DNA from: Heliopora coerulea
Lineage: Eukaryota; Cnidaria; Anthozoa; Scleralcyonacea; Helioporidae
Direction: 5' to 3'
Length of the DNA: 64,000 nucleotides
Assembly: GCA_030142905.1 (NCBI GenBank)
Contig: JASJOG010000255.1
Span: 231,001 to 295,000, forward strand
In this document: piece after piece, positions 23,349-35,059 of the stretch
Layout of the letters: every line of letters starts with the position of its first letter
Position numbering within the stretch: position 1 is the first letter of the stretch
Notes under the pieces: model-generated
What the model was told of the DNA's origin: nothing
Database searches by the model: none
The model's input: the letters and a program-made list of their open reading frames with translations, nothing else
Program-made: the position numbers and the translations under genes

Positions 23349-23538
23349 GACCCCGTTCACACGATACCGGTACGAAACGAAACCGTAACGAAATTATTGC
23401 GGTTAGGCCTTGCGTTCACACGGTGCCGGTATGAAAAAGCGTGAAACCGTAATGTGAAACCGTAATCGTGTGAACAGGTTCATACCGTGATATTTTGATA
23501 CCAGTGCAGTTTCGTACCGGGATCGTGTGAACGGGGTC
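23349..23538. mobile_element. 190 bp MITE inserted after the duplication
   Basis: The terminal inverted repeat starts GACCCCGTTCACACGAT. The flanks show a TCA duplication (23,346-23,348 and 23,539-23,541). Unit 1 has the empty site, a single TCA at the same position, so the insertion is younger than the duplication, or was lost precisely from unit 1. Confidence 0.85.
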
Positions 23539-24328
23539 TCAGTTTAAATACAGGTAGTTGTCTCGATCATTCCATGGAGCGTTAAGGAGTTATTTTAAGT
23601 AAAGACAGCTATTAACCTAAAATAATAACCTCCTGGTGGGTTATTACTTAAAAAGAATAAAACCCGACTAATCTTGAACATTATCTTCATCCTGGTTTCT
23701 CAGCTCAAGCACCTTTTTGAGAATTCCTACACACACTGAACTAACTAACCGTGAAAAACAACTGTCATTCAGTACAAACACCACCACGTCAACACGCTTA
23801 ATTCTCAGTTAGACAATATCCGAACTTAATAAATACCTCATTATTTGAAAAACCTTTATTACTTGCCATTCATGTTACTCTGCCGCTGTTTATCATGGAC
23901 ATAAGGAAGAAAGCTTGTGCCTCTAATTGTCTTCGCCCCTCTTCATGCAAAATAATTCTAAGCAATCTTCATTTGATATTCCAATTCATCACTTTCTTCG
24001 AGTTTCGCCCCCCGGTTTTTCACCTTTGGTTAAACGAATAGTTCTTCGTTTCAATATACATCTTCGACTGCTTTCATATTTGCCTTTAGATGAACACGTT
24101 AGCCAAAGAAACGTCGAAGAACATTACTATTCAAAAATGTAGAACATTTTCATCAGTTTGCATGTACACTTAAAGCACCTCAACTATAAAAAATGAACTC
24201 CTTGTTGAATAGGCAAAACAATACCTCTGTTCTTAATGTGACAAGAATTCATACCACCAGCAATTTAATTTTCAAATATATTTTAAATACCTCTGGAAAA
24301 CAAAAGAATATGGTCTGGTGAGCATATA

Positions 24329-24596
24329 AAGCCTTTTTCACACGAGCCACGTAAGCATTAGGACAAGAACAATACAAAAACAAAGAATGAGACCTCAGGG
24401 ACTTCCGAAGATGAAACAACAAATGCAAGAATTTTTCTTTGTTTCGTCTTGTGTTCGGCTCTTGGCTTATACTTGGACTATGATCTTATGCTAATCATTA
24501 TGACGACCCTTATGTCGCAGGCTTGACTTCATCCCTTTGTTTTGCCTCTTGTTTTGTCCTTATGCTTATGCTTATGCTCACGTGTGAACCAGGCTT
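24329..24596. repeat. Fold-back (MITE-like) element, unit 2 copy
   Basis: Counterpart of 1,402-1,670. Both ends carry AAGCCT..CACACG followed by AAGCAT/AGCATAAG stretches in inverted orientation. Confidence 0.5.
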
Positions 24597-26853
24597 AAAC
24601 TTTCGCGCTCGGTCTTCACAGTTGAATAAAAACCTCTCCTTAGGCTTTTCACCTATATTTACTCCATCTAAATTTTGACATATCCCGTAGGGTGCTTATA
24701 ATAATTTTAAAAACAGAAAATCCATAGTAAAAAAAAAACTAAACGATCTTACTGTAGCATAAAAATACAAACTTCATGGAGCCACCTCATACAACAAAAA
24801 TGGACGCAATTATCGTCTTACTACAACTGTACAACTTATCCCTTGCAAATACAACCGTGATGGGTAAGTGGCGGAATTAAAGCTGCAGCGTTAGTGTTTA
24901 AAGTACCCAAACATTGTGAAAGTTATCCTGTCCGTGTGCAGCAGATTCCCAAAAGAAGCAAAGAATTCGCGGAACAAACAGTTAAATAATTTCTTATTAT
25001 CAAATTGAGAATTATTAAGTTACAAAGATATCCTGGTGTCCTAGGGATGAGTGACTCCAGGAGACAGTGATCCCATCATCGGCCACTGATCCCTATGACC
25101 TCCCAGAGTTTTGGTTTAAAAATTGAAGTTTCGGTTAAGATTTGGGCTAGATTTAGGATTAGTATATTGATTAAGGGTGGTTTAGTTTAATTGAAGGGTC
25201 ACTCAGTGCTGGGGATGAGGGTCGTTTATTTCTGGGTATCATTCATCCCTGTAACATCAGATATCGGATTCAACAAAATATTACATTACCAGACGCCGGA
25301 TTGTTGCAAGCTTTCATACGCGGGAAAGTAAAATTTTATGGAATGATTCAAAGATAGAAATGGCAAACTGTTCTACGTAGGTCTTGTACATTTTTTTTCC
25401 AATTTAAACCAAATATACTCGAGGTTTAAAACTCAAGTACTTATGCTAAAACTGCCCATGTGGTTAGCAAATTTTCCCCACCAAATGCTTACTGGCATAC
25501 TAAAAATCATTTTTCCTAGGGAGTTTGTCACTTGCAAGAACCCCAGACACTACCTGGTAAACATCACGTAAAATTTTATAGGATACTTGATCGGTTAATT
25601 TTCCCAGACACCGACTATAGAAACGTGGTCCTGGCATATCCCTATAAATCATTACTTCTCAGTACACTAAGTTCAAATCGCAAATCGAAATGTACAATAA
25701 AATATATCACAAAATTAACTTCTATAAGTTTTCTTGAAGCTTGGTTTTCACTCAGACGTAGATACAATGAGAACGAGCGCTCCTGGGATTTAGACAGAAC
25801 GACGACAAGCGAAAGACCACAGAGATCATATATCAACTAGACGAGGCACTGTAACTAAATGTCACTCAACCGCAGGCGACGAATTGAAGGTTGCGATATT
25901 TGGTATATTGGGTATATTGTACGCCAAACCAAACAAACCTTGGATAAAAAGTTCGACGTAATGGTCAATCAAAGGCCACTTTACTTTTGTGTCTTGTTTT
26001 TCTCTTTTCTTACATATAAAACATTTGAGGTAAAAATAACAACGGATTAATAACCAAACATGCTGTTTTCCACAACACAGCTAATGGAAACAAACACCAA
26101 ACAGTTCCTTAAACATCAATTGTTCGACTTCGAGGTTCTCGAACAGACGGAAAAGGGCCTGGGAATGAACAATTTGCTAACTCATTTACACAAAATGGCG
26201 GCGATCAATTTGATTCAAATTTTTGGTTCCCATATCCCGTCTAGTTTTATAGGACCTCTATGCACAAAACAATGCAACGATATAAATTCGTACCTCATGA
26301 TCGTATGAAAAAGATGGCGAAGTGCCCATAAACCATAATCTTTTGTAGAGCATCAGACGTCAAAACAAACGTCTTCTCATTAATCAATCTCGTTCCCAGG
26401 GCAATAGCGTGTTTGTCAAATGTCATGTGATCGTGTATCAGCCAATGAAACTGCGCTTCACATAAAGGGAAAAACATGGCTGCATAACAAACAATTTCAT
26501 TCGACTTTTTTAGTCCTTGCTTAACGTAGCAGCGGAGTGAAAAGCAAGCTTCAGTGTACTTTACATTGAGTATAAATGTTAAAATACGAAGACATCCTTC
26601 AGGAAACCCGTAGTAGTTCATAAATTACTAGGTTTGGCAGTTGATGGTTTGGAAAGCTGAGATATTTGTTTTCTCAAGTTTCTGTTTTCGTTCTAGAAAC
26701 AAAGTACACGATCAAAATTACACAACGAAAAAACATAAATACTTACATTCATCAATACATCGGGCAAAGCTTGTCTATTCTTTCACGTTTGTTCATTTGA
26801 TAAAGTTCACTAAGTCAGTCTTAACTGTATTTTGACCCCACGCAAAAATTGAT

Positions 26854-26859
26854 TTTATT
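26854..26859 (-). terminator. Polyadenylation signal AATAAA (minus strand)
   Basis: It lies 54 bp beyond the stop codon of the minus-strand coiled-coil gene, which supports that gene's 3' end. Confidence 0.55.
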
Positions 26860-26912
26860 CCCCGCCGGAACACCCATATCTAGATACCGATCCCCCAGAC
26901 AACCCTTTCCTA

Positions 26913-29655
26913 CTATGCGCTATGCATTTGCTTCACTATGGCAGGAGGATCATATTCTATTTTACGCGACTTAGCAACTTCAATTTTGTCATCAAATGAT
27001 ATCTCAAAGGGATCACCCCAGAGAAAACTGTAATGTAAGAGAGATATTTATGTGTTTATTTATACATACATGTATATGTCCACCTCCACGTAAATACATG
27101 TAGGAGTATATAGGTATGGAGGAAAAAGTATAGATACAGATAAAGGTAAAGTTATAGGTAAATGTAATATAAGTATACATATAGGAACAGGTGTACACAC
27201 AGGTACAAGTATAGGAATAGGTTAAGGCAGAGGTATATATAAAGGTATATAGGTATAGTTATAGGTACAAGTACACGGATATGTATTTGTAAGTGTAAAT
27301 TTGCATATGCATCTATATGTGTTCGTGAGGCGAGTGTACTGCCATCGCAAAGGCCGAGCAACATTTAAAATAACCGCTGACCTACGCCACAGCGGCCCAA
27401 CTCGATAGACCATCGAGTGAATTTGTTATCGGGAGCAGACTGTATACTAATAGTTCGTATTAAAACTGTACCTGTACGTTTTGTAACCTTTCCAGGTTTT
27501 CTTTCTGAATTGAACTAATTTTCTGCCGATATTCTTTCTCTTTCTCCCAGTTTTCCGCCTTTAGTTCAGTCAACTAAATGTAAGTTTAGAATAGTGAGAA
27601 AATAGTAAAACTCCGAAAGACATCTGGTGATGAAACGTAGATAAATGAAATATAGGTAGGGCCAGTTCTCCAAGAACTTGAGCAGTGTTATATAAAAAAC
27701 GTTCCACTTTACAGTGGAGCGTATCACTTAGGAAATAATAAAACAGTTTCCGTAACAGTATTTTAAAAGTTTAATACTTTACAACATTAGACAAAACCAG
27801 TCAACGTAAAGTTTCAACGTTCTTTTGCCAGTATTACTTCTCTCACTAAAATTGTAAAACTTCTTGCTCAAAGGCTTTATTAAATGTTAGCGCAGTTCAT
27901 CAGAAAACTCAAGTATGAGAAATTGGGATTTGGCCATTTCTGCAATTTGATTGGCGACAGCACTGGACAAATAATTCAACCAGTACATAACGTATATGAT
28001 CACAGATGGTAAATAGCATAAATAGACTTAAGAAACAGTTCATAGCGTACTCAGTCGAGAAACGGATGCACATGGGAGGTGGGGAAAATGCGCAGAAAGC
28101 GAAATAGTTCCTAGAGGTGATCGCTTTGCCTTTTTCATTAATGAAAAACGAAATCCGTTTGACTGGGAAAAACTATATGAATCTCTTACCCTCTTTTCTT
28201 TTTCAATTAACATCTGTTCCTTCTGTTGAAGCTGTCGTTTCATTCCCGCTAACTGTCAGTAGAGAGGGTACAGAACATCAGATGACGGTGAAACATATGT
28301 ACTAGGCTCTGAATGCAAACAAAAAAGAAAAAAAAGACAAAGGTGCCAAAGATGACTTAGAACAATCAGTGTCCATTTTGTATCAGGACATAAGAATACT
28401 CGACTTTAACTCGAGTCTGAATAACGCGGTGAAGAAAGGCCGCTCATTTCGTAAATAATACTTAAATAATCTCAGATGAGCTGCAAGTTCACTATTCGGT
28501 TTCTCCGCCAAACAACAGAAATATCGGGTCGGATAATGAAATAAAACACAACGGGAACGATAGTTTGATTTGAGCACACCTATTCGAAAGCTGTATACAT
28601 TACAAAGGCGGGGTTCGAAATTTACGGCCGTCTAGTCGTCAAAAACGACCAAAATTTAACAGTGACGAACAATCCCAGAAGATGGTCGTTGCCCATTGCA
28701 CGACCATAGTTCAGAACCATCCTCAGAGATACATGAACAGAAAGTTTTTCATGATAGGCTGACACTGTCAAAGTCAACTGAAAAACGTTGACTCAAGCGA
28801 GATTTGAACTCGCACCTTCGGGATACCGGTCCGTCGCTCTACCTGTATTTCAAGCAACTAACCTCTTGGGGAAATCATATTAAGACCAAAAAAATCATAA
28901 TCTCAGCTCGAGACATTTGCAAGAGAAACGGTACAAATATACAACCAGTCCATTTGTTATTAAATGATTCGTGCACACTGTTCCGAATGTTTGTATTCTA
29001 CGCCATCTTGTTTTGCGTATTACCGCTAAGCAGTAAAACCCAAACTTGGCGACTAGAGTCCATCTTGGACGCCTAGATTTGGAAAGATGATTGCCCAATG
29101 GGCAAGCTACTGAAAAAGTTAATTTCGGTCCCTGCAAAGGATCATTTTTAAGATAAAGATGCTCGGCTGATCCTCATTTACCTTAAGAACTCCCGTTAAT
29201 AAAAAACAAAAACAATCATAAAGATCTGAAAATTGCACAGTACCTCCGAACGAAGCTTGGTCAATTCCGTCACGTGGTCGCTGGCAATATGGTCAGACGT
29301 ATTTTCACTGATTAACCGACAAAGAAATATCACAAAAAACGATTAAGACATTTGCTTAGACCATGAATGTATCATCTTTGACGAGAATCAAACATACTCG
29401 TTTTGATTCTGATCAAGATCACAAAATCGCTGTAAATGAACTAGAAGACCACACTCTCGCTGTAAATGAACTACAGTAAGAGATCACACACATGCTGTAA
29501 ATGAACTAGGAGACCACACACTCACACCAGAATTACGATCGGGTTATTTGCCCGAATTACGATCGGGTTATTTGCCCGAATTACGATCGCGTTTTTAGCC
29601 CGAATTTTCTGTTTTTTCACAAACTTTGGGAGGAGGGAGTTACACATCACACACA

Positions 29656-29700
<45 letters not shown>

Positions 29701-30890
29701 AACTACGCCAACGGCGACGCTCTGAGTCGAGGAACTGTTTTGAAGACGAAACAAGAAACATCAACTTTGCCACCACTAACACCATCTATACCTTCATCTA
29801 AACAACGACCATCGCCATCACTACCACCATTGTGTTGCCACCACTAACACCACATATACCTTCAAGCGATGAACGACTACCATCACAATCACTACCAGGA
29901 CCAGTACCGCCACTACGACCGTGACGGTCATCAGTAAAAAGACAACTTTCAATTCTTACAACAACAGCCTATATTAAAGGACTTTTAGATCAAAAATTAT
30001 GTACTCTGGTTTCTTACATCGTGGCTTTGTCCTTCGTTCGAGGGATGACAATTAGGGACATCTAAGAAAAGGAGATTATTCTTATTGATAAACATTATCA
30101 GATGAACATTCTACAAATGATGATAACCATACCTTCGGTTTCGGTAGCTGAAGTATCAAACGCTTGTGCAAGAAGATGTTCAGTATCTCCATTTGGAATA
30201 TTTACAGTGCATTCTGACCAAATTGAAAAGCGTAAGCCATTAGAAAAATAGAAGTCCAGGCCACACCTGAACAAGAGAGGAGATAGAGGAGGAAGAAGAG
30301 AAGAAGAAAAAGAACACAAGAAGAAGAAGAAGATAAAGAAGAGGATAAAGAAGACGATGAAGATGAAGATGAAAATGAAGAAATGGAGGCGGATGTGAAG
30401 AATAAAAATTAGAAGAGAAAGAAGAAGGAGGAGAAGTGGAGGTGGAGGTAGAGATAAAAAATAAAAAGATAGAGAAGAAGAAGAAGAGAGAAGAAAAAGA
30501 GGAAGAAGACGAACGAAAAGAAGAAGAAGAAGAAGAAGGACAACGAAAAAGTGAATGAAATAAAGAAGCACAGAGAGAATGAGGACAACAATCAGAGAAA
30601 GAAAAAGGAAAGAGCAGTATAAAAACAAATAGAGTAAATGAAAAAGGACTAGGATAAGACAAAGAACAAGAAGGAGAACAATACACAATATGTAAACAAG
30701 AGGGTACATCACTCTCATGATGATCCAGGTTTTCTTTCGTTAACCAATACTGCAACACAATTAAACGAAAATTCAACAAGACGGTTCATTTCGTACCAGT
30801 TGGTTCAGTGGAATGAGTTGTTTCAACTCTATCGTTGTTTATTTCACTTTCTATTCGCTTTTCACAGCCATTTCTCTCACCATTGGCTAC
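26913..30890 (-). CDS. Unrecognised coiled-coil protein, 3' exons
   Basis: Minus-strand exons with AG/GT borders, in transcript order: 30,797-30,890, 30,133-30,213, 29,244-29,307, 28,190-28,252, 27,488-27,573 and 26,913-27,027 (TAG). The first two join in phase, as do the last four; between 30,133 and 29,307 the phases do not match, so one exon is missing from my model. The last four encode a charged coiled coil (MKRQLQQKEQMLIEKEKR, then LTELKAENWEKEKEYRQK) and end DPFEISFDDKIEVAKS..QMHSA. A possible further 5' exon is 31,080-31,144. I cannot name the family; a MICOS MIC19-like coil was considered but no CHCH cysteines are visible. It lies downstream of the SMCR8-like exon on the same strand, so it could be the end of that gene. 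Unit 1 lost this DNA. Confidence 0.5.
27100..27310. repeat. Degenerate AGGTATA tandem tract
   Basis: Irregular repeats of a short unit like ATAGGTA over about 200 bp. The open frames seen on the minus strand are products of the repeat. Confidence 0.7.
28788..28862 (-). repeat. tRNA-like SINE fragment
   Basis: On the minus strand: GGTAGAGCG (box A-like), an anticodon-loop region with CCGGTAT, and GCGAGTTCAAATCTCGC (box B with T-stem). The flank to the left also resembles the dispersed sequence at about 9,870-9,930 and 44,620-44,670. The degenerate stems suggest a SINE relic rather than a tRNA gene. Confidence 0.55.
29416..29527. repeat. Short tandem repeat, about 30 bp unit
   Basis: Three to four copies of a unit containing GCTGTAAATGAACTA and GACCACAC. 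Confidence 0.75.
29527..29770. repeat. Dispersed repeat, copy A (includes CA microsatellite)
   Basis: Starts with tandem units of CCCGAATTACGATCGGGTT, then GAATTTTCTGTTTTT, a CA run (29,647-29,698) and a conserved tail with GACGCTCTGAGTCGAGGAAC. The same order recurs at 34,100-34,365. Unknown family; no coding capacity seen. Confidence 0.75.
30283..30660. repeat. AG-rich low-complexity tract
   Basis: Nearly pure purine on the plus strand (GAAGAA, GAGGAG). Long open frames on the minus strand (Phe/Ser/Leu-rich) are artefacts of composition. Confidence 0.85.
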
Positions 30891-31144
30891 CTAAACATTA
30901 ATAGTATATCCAATACAAAAAGGCAGCAACAATTTCATGGTATTTCCGAACAGTGAATTCATTTCCTGCACAGATGAATTTAAGGTTTCTATTAGGGTCA
31001 GAGATGCGGTTTTTCTAAGCAGGAAGATAGAATTTTAAGTCTTTCCAATGAATATTAGTTAAGATGTAAAAAGCCATACCAGTCCACAAGTTTCTATAAT
31101 TCCGATAGCCTTGTTTGTTTCCACGAGCATACAATCAACAGTTT

Positions 31145-31190
31145 CTTTATTAAGTCCATGGAAGTTCTTACTTCCATGGACTTAATAAAG
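31145..31190. repeat. Perfect 21 bp palindrome arms
   Basis: CTTTATTAAGTCCATGGAAG on the left and its exact complement on the right, separated by four bases. Confidence 0.9.
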
Positions 31191-31265
31191 TTTTCTTTAG
31201 ACTATATAAGCAGGTGATATGTTTTCCATAGTTTTCTTTAGACTATATAAGCAGGTGATATGTTT
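31190..31265. repeat. Direct repeat, two 35 bp units
   Basis: Two copies of a unit beginning GTTTTCTTTAGACTATATAA, five bases apart and next to the palindrome. Confidence 0.9.
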
Positions 31266-33256
31266 CTTTCTTTCTCTTTAGTTAGCAGACGTATAGCACT
31301 TGATAAGTGGTCTGCCGAAATGCATCGTGCTTTTTTCTGATTCTTTAGGCTTATTCTTTACGTAGAATATTACCTCTTTAAGTTTCAAACAGTTCTGTTA
31401 AGAACTAAACTATCCAACAGTCTTTGGTAACTGTGTATACCTCTTTAAGCGTATATTACTCTTCATCTTCTCCTACTAAATTACCATTCACCATGGTATC
31501 TACGTATTTAGAAACTGTGTTTAAATTTGTTACCATGACAAAATCGCTGTTTTATTATTTGAAGTTCTTACTAGTATTCTTCAATAGGAAAAAAAGCTTA
31601 CTGAAGCTATAATACGACAGTTGTAGGTAAGACATAATTCAAACACTTGTCTGTGTGAAAATTACATGGTTTAAAAAATTGCAGGATATCACATAGACGT
31701 AATAGGATATCTAACTTTTGGAAATTCAATCCATTCTGAATGTTCAGATTCAAATCCTTCAAGTCAGCCTAAACTTGCCACAACAAAAGTAATTTGTGTA
31801 AGATACTTCTCAACGAGTTCATAAAAATCGGAGAAAGGACATACCATGATGGAAGTTGTTTATTATGTATGAGTACTGAGGTTTTCAAGTTAATGATTTC
31901 GACTTAAATAACAACACTAACGTTACCTTACTGCACTCACCAACACAATTTCTAGTCAAAATTGTGCTTTCTTAGCAATATGAACTTCTTTCTATCATTA
32001 CTTCACATCAGAATTATTAACAATAAAGTTCTTGTTTGTTGTAATTTCCTTATACCGTTCTTTGACAATGTGTACAGTTGCCAAAACGTTCAAATCTTCG
32101 GCTTAAAAGCTAGTTTGCCCAAGGTAATTTTTTGGCGGGAAAAATATTAGCCAATGAAAACGTTGATAGAATTAATTTTTTACTAGTGAATAAAAAAATC
32201 CTATGGACAATTGTAAAGCTCATAGCTAATACGATATTTTCCCCCCATGTCGAAAAAAAAGTACGTCAAATAACGGTCTTTCATTTTGAAGCATACGACT
32301 TTTATTCGTGCCATTTATTGTGCAAAAACCTCAGTCTTCACGACATAAATCATACTTTAAACTCGCACATTCTGACTGAAATGACATTTAACTGAGTGTG
32401 ACGTCTGTACGGGAAAATCTATTTGCCTGAACTTTTCGTGCGGAAAAATCGAAGGTAAAAACTTTCACGCAGAGAACGAACAAACGAGGTTTATAAGGAA
32501 TTTATTATATGGCTTTTTCTTCCTTCTTTCATCGCTTTTAACGGAAGTTTTAGTTTAGTGAGTGAACACCTTAGGTCTACTTGATTGTTTTTAGCCATTA
32601 CTTCGTGTTTTTTGTGCCAACAAATCTAGTTTTCTGCTTAAAATTGTCGTTGAGAAGATTTAACAACGTCCTTGGTGGTTTGTTATTGTAAATCTTCTGT
32701 AAAGCGTACCCGGAATCTCGCTTTTCTTTCTTTATATCAACTGTAACACTTCCCCACCAAAACTTGGCAGTCTATACTAAAAACATAATACACGGTCGGG
32801 CAGTCCATCAAGGAGCGTCATTTTGCGTACAGACTGGATTGCAAGCTTGGCGATGTTATAAATAATGTTAATAAAATATACTCATACAGTGGTAAGGGTA
32901 TTTCATTAGCCCTGGTCTACAGGGCAACTGCCCAATTTACTCCCCTCTTCCTCACGTATCCAGTTGCAATGGCTTTCTTTCCAACATAGAGCATGACAGA
33001 CAGCAATTTTACATACCCTTCACGTAAGTCAGGTCGCCCAACCGTTGCTTTAAATCATCGAAGAATATGTGTTGATTCACGGATTTGGAGTGCTTTGAAA
33101 TCTTGAAAGAAACAAGTATATGTTCACACTTTGTAGGCCACTTGATGATGACAGTAACAGAAACATTAACAGACAATTACGTAACCAACTCACATTAAAC
33201 AGTTGCTCGTGTACAATCACTAAAGTACACTGATGTGCTATGATAATAACATTGTT

Positions 33257-33347
33257 GATGTAATTGTGGTAGCTTGGTAGTTATGTAATGTTCTTTATAC
33301 GCATGCTCAAGAACATTACATAACTACCAAACTACCACAATTACATC
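33257..33347. repeat. 91 bp fold-back element, 38 bp arms
   Basis: Left arm GATGTAATTGTGGTAGCTTG and onward; right arm 33,310-33,347 is its near-exact complement with a 15-base loop. Confidence 0.9.
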
Positions 33348-33455
33348 ATTGATTAGCACTAAAATAATACACGACATATCGAGACTTGCAGACTGCCAGT
33401 ACATATATCTACCATCATATAAACCAGTACATAAATGTAACCTTCGCTCACCATC

Positions 33456-33531
33456 TGAGTCTTGTAACTCAATGGTTAGAGCATCTCACCGGTGATCAGA
33501 AGGTTACGAGTTCGATTCCCGTCCGGGACTC
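33456..33531 (+). repeat. tRNA-like sequence (Thr-like GGT loop)
   Basis: A seven-pair acceptor-like stem (AGTCTTG with CGGGACT), box A-like TAACTCAATGGTTAGAG, anticodon loop CCGGTGA and box B GAGTTCGATTCCC. The anticodon stem has a C-C mismatch, position 33 is C instead of T, and the T-stem has one mismatch. A SINE head or pseudo-tRNA is more likely than a working gene. Confidence 0.5.
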
Positions 33532-33991
33532 AGAAAATTGTTCTGAGAGAATAGTTTGAGAGCGTGTGTATAATAAAAAATAACATTGTCCTTCTTCAAC
33601 ATCATTTCCTATAATACAAAATATACTCAACCAGTCAATTACCTTGCTAAATTCCTCAATAAAATGTTCCAAGTTATATAGAATCTTCCTACAGAAATCA
33701 AAATATAGCTTTCATCACATTCAATTTTCCCATACCTCTACCGATAATTCTCGCTTTGTTGGCCACTTTGTAAAACAGTTACACTCAGAGGCGTAGTTAA
33801 GTCTTTTTTGACTGGGATGGTGTCCAGCTTAATTTGCCCGAATATTGTAGCCTTTCAAAAACTGCGCGAATTCAATTTGACGCTCATTCTGGTGAATGGT
33901 GTAAAATACAGTGCTGCATAGCAACTGTTGTAATATTAGTAAAATGATCGGAAAGGTCTGAGTAGTGCCGAAATGTGAAGAGTAGTTTCAT

Positions 33992-34019
33992 AACGTTTCG
34001 AGCGAAGGCCCTTCGTCAG
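33992..34019 (-). ncRNA. Hammerhead-ribozyme-like core
   Basis: Minus strand: CTGACGA, one extra A, helix II GGGC/GCTC with a CTTC loop, GAAAC, then GTT. This matches the hammerhead core CUGANGA..GAAA..NUH apart from the extra base before helix II. Helix I is weak. Folding was done by eye. Confidence 0.4.
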
Positions 34020-34099
34020 AGAGGTGTACCCTCGTTTCCTCAGCACCAATAAGTAGGTTAAATTTAAATTAGTACCCAGGGATTTTGACCTAATATAAC

Positions 34100-34365
34100 A
34101 AACCAAATTTTCCTAGAATTACTATCGATTTTTTGCTTGAATTACGATTGGTTTTTTTGCCCGAACTACGATCGGGTTATTTCCCCGAATTACGATCGCA
34201 TTTTTTGCCCGAATTTTCTGTTTTTCCACAAACTTTTGGGGGAGGGAGTTACACACCACACAAACACACAAACACACAAACACACACACACACACCCATA
34301 AACTACGCCACCGGCGACGCTCTGAGTCGAGGAACTGTTTTGAAGACGAAACAAGGAACATCACC
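34100..34365. repeat. Dispersed repeat, copy B
   Basis: Same organisation as 29,527-29,770: ATTACGATCGGGTTATTT units, GAATTTTCTGTTTTT, a shorter CA/CAAA run and the GACGCTCTGAGTCGAGGAAC tail. Confidence 0.75.
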
Positions 34366-35059
34366 TTTGCAGCGAAAATCATCAGAAACAATGATTATTT
34401 AATCACCAATGATTAAAAACTACCAACAACACGGGCGCGTACCAGTGAACAACAAATTTAGGCTAAAATTTAAACTTCTTCTGAGTAAAAAGCCAAAGGA
34501 TGTGAAATGGTGCCATTTCTGTCACCGCGAAATTATGAAAAGAACCAAATGACTGGATGGGAACATCCGTGACTGTAGTCACGAACCTTCATATGAGTGG
34601 TATGTTGGCCCAACCAGATAAGTATTCAAAGCGCAGATGCCGTGATTCGATATGCTCGTCAATCCACAATATTTCTAGTACCGGTACTTTTCGCATCAAT
34701 TTCGAAATATGAGAAAAATATCGAAGCCCTGAAAGCCGCCACAAGCCCAAAACTCGGCAAAGTGTCCGGAGGGATGTGGGCTCAAACTAACATGAAATGA
34801 CAACATTTGGTTCATTTGTTGGTTCTGGAAATGCAGAGTGGGTTTTAACACGAAAAATCGGGTTAACTTACTTTTTGCTGTTGCTAATGTAACACATGCA
34901 GAACGGTCGAACAAAATCTCTCGCTTCAATATCATATAAAGTGAAATGATGAACCTAGGAAAGATCAAAATATAAATAGGTGCGGATAGACAGCAATAAT
35001 ACAGTGACTACGGAAGAAACAAGCAAACAAACAAACAAACAAATTAACAAATGAACAAA

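Larger units (their letters stand above)
22749..25940. repeat. Unit 2, 5' part of the segmental duplication
   Basis: Counterpart of 1-2,998. It contains one insertion not found in unit 1 (23,349-23,538). Open frames at 25,532-25,840 and 2,501-2,923 are related, but I cannot assign them to a family and see no splice context. Confidence 0.85.

Noticed and set aside
30098..30779. Phe/Ser/Leu-rich minus-strand open frames
   Set aside because: Composition artefact of the AG-rich tract; only the short exon at 30,133-30,213 has splice borders and frame support.
33456..33531. Functional tRNA-Thr gene
   Set aside because: Mismatches in the anticodon stem and T-stem, and C at position 33 in place of the universal T.
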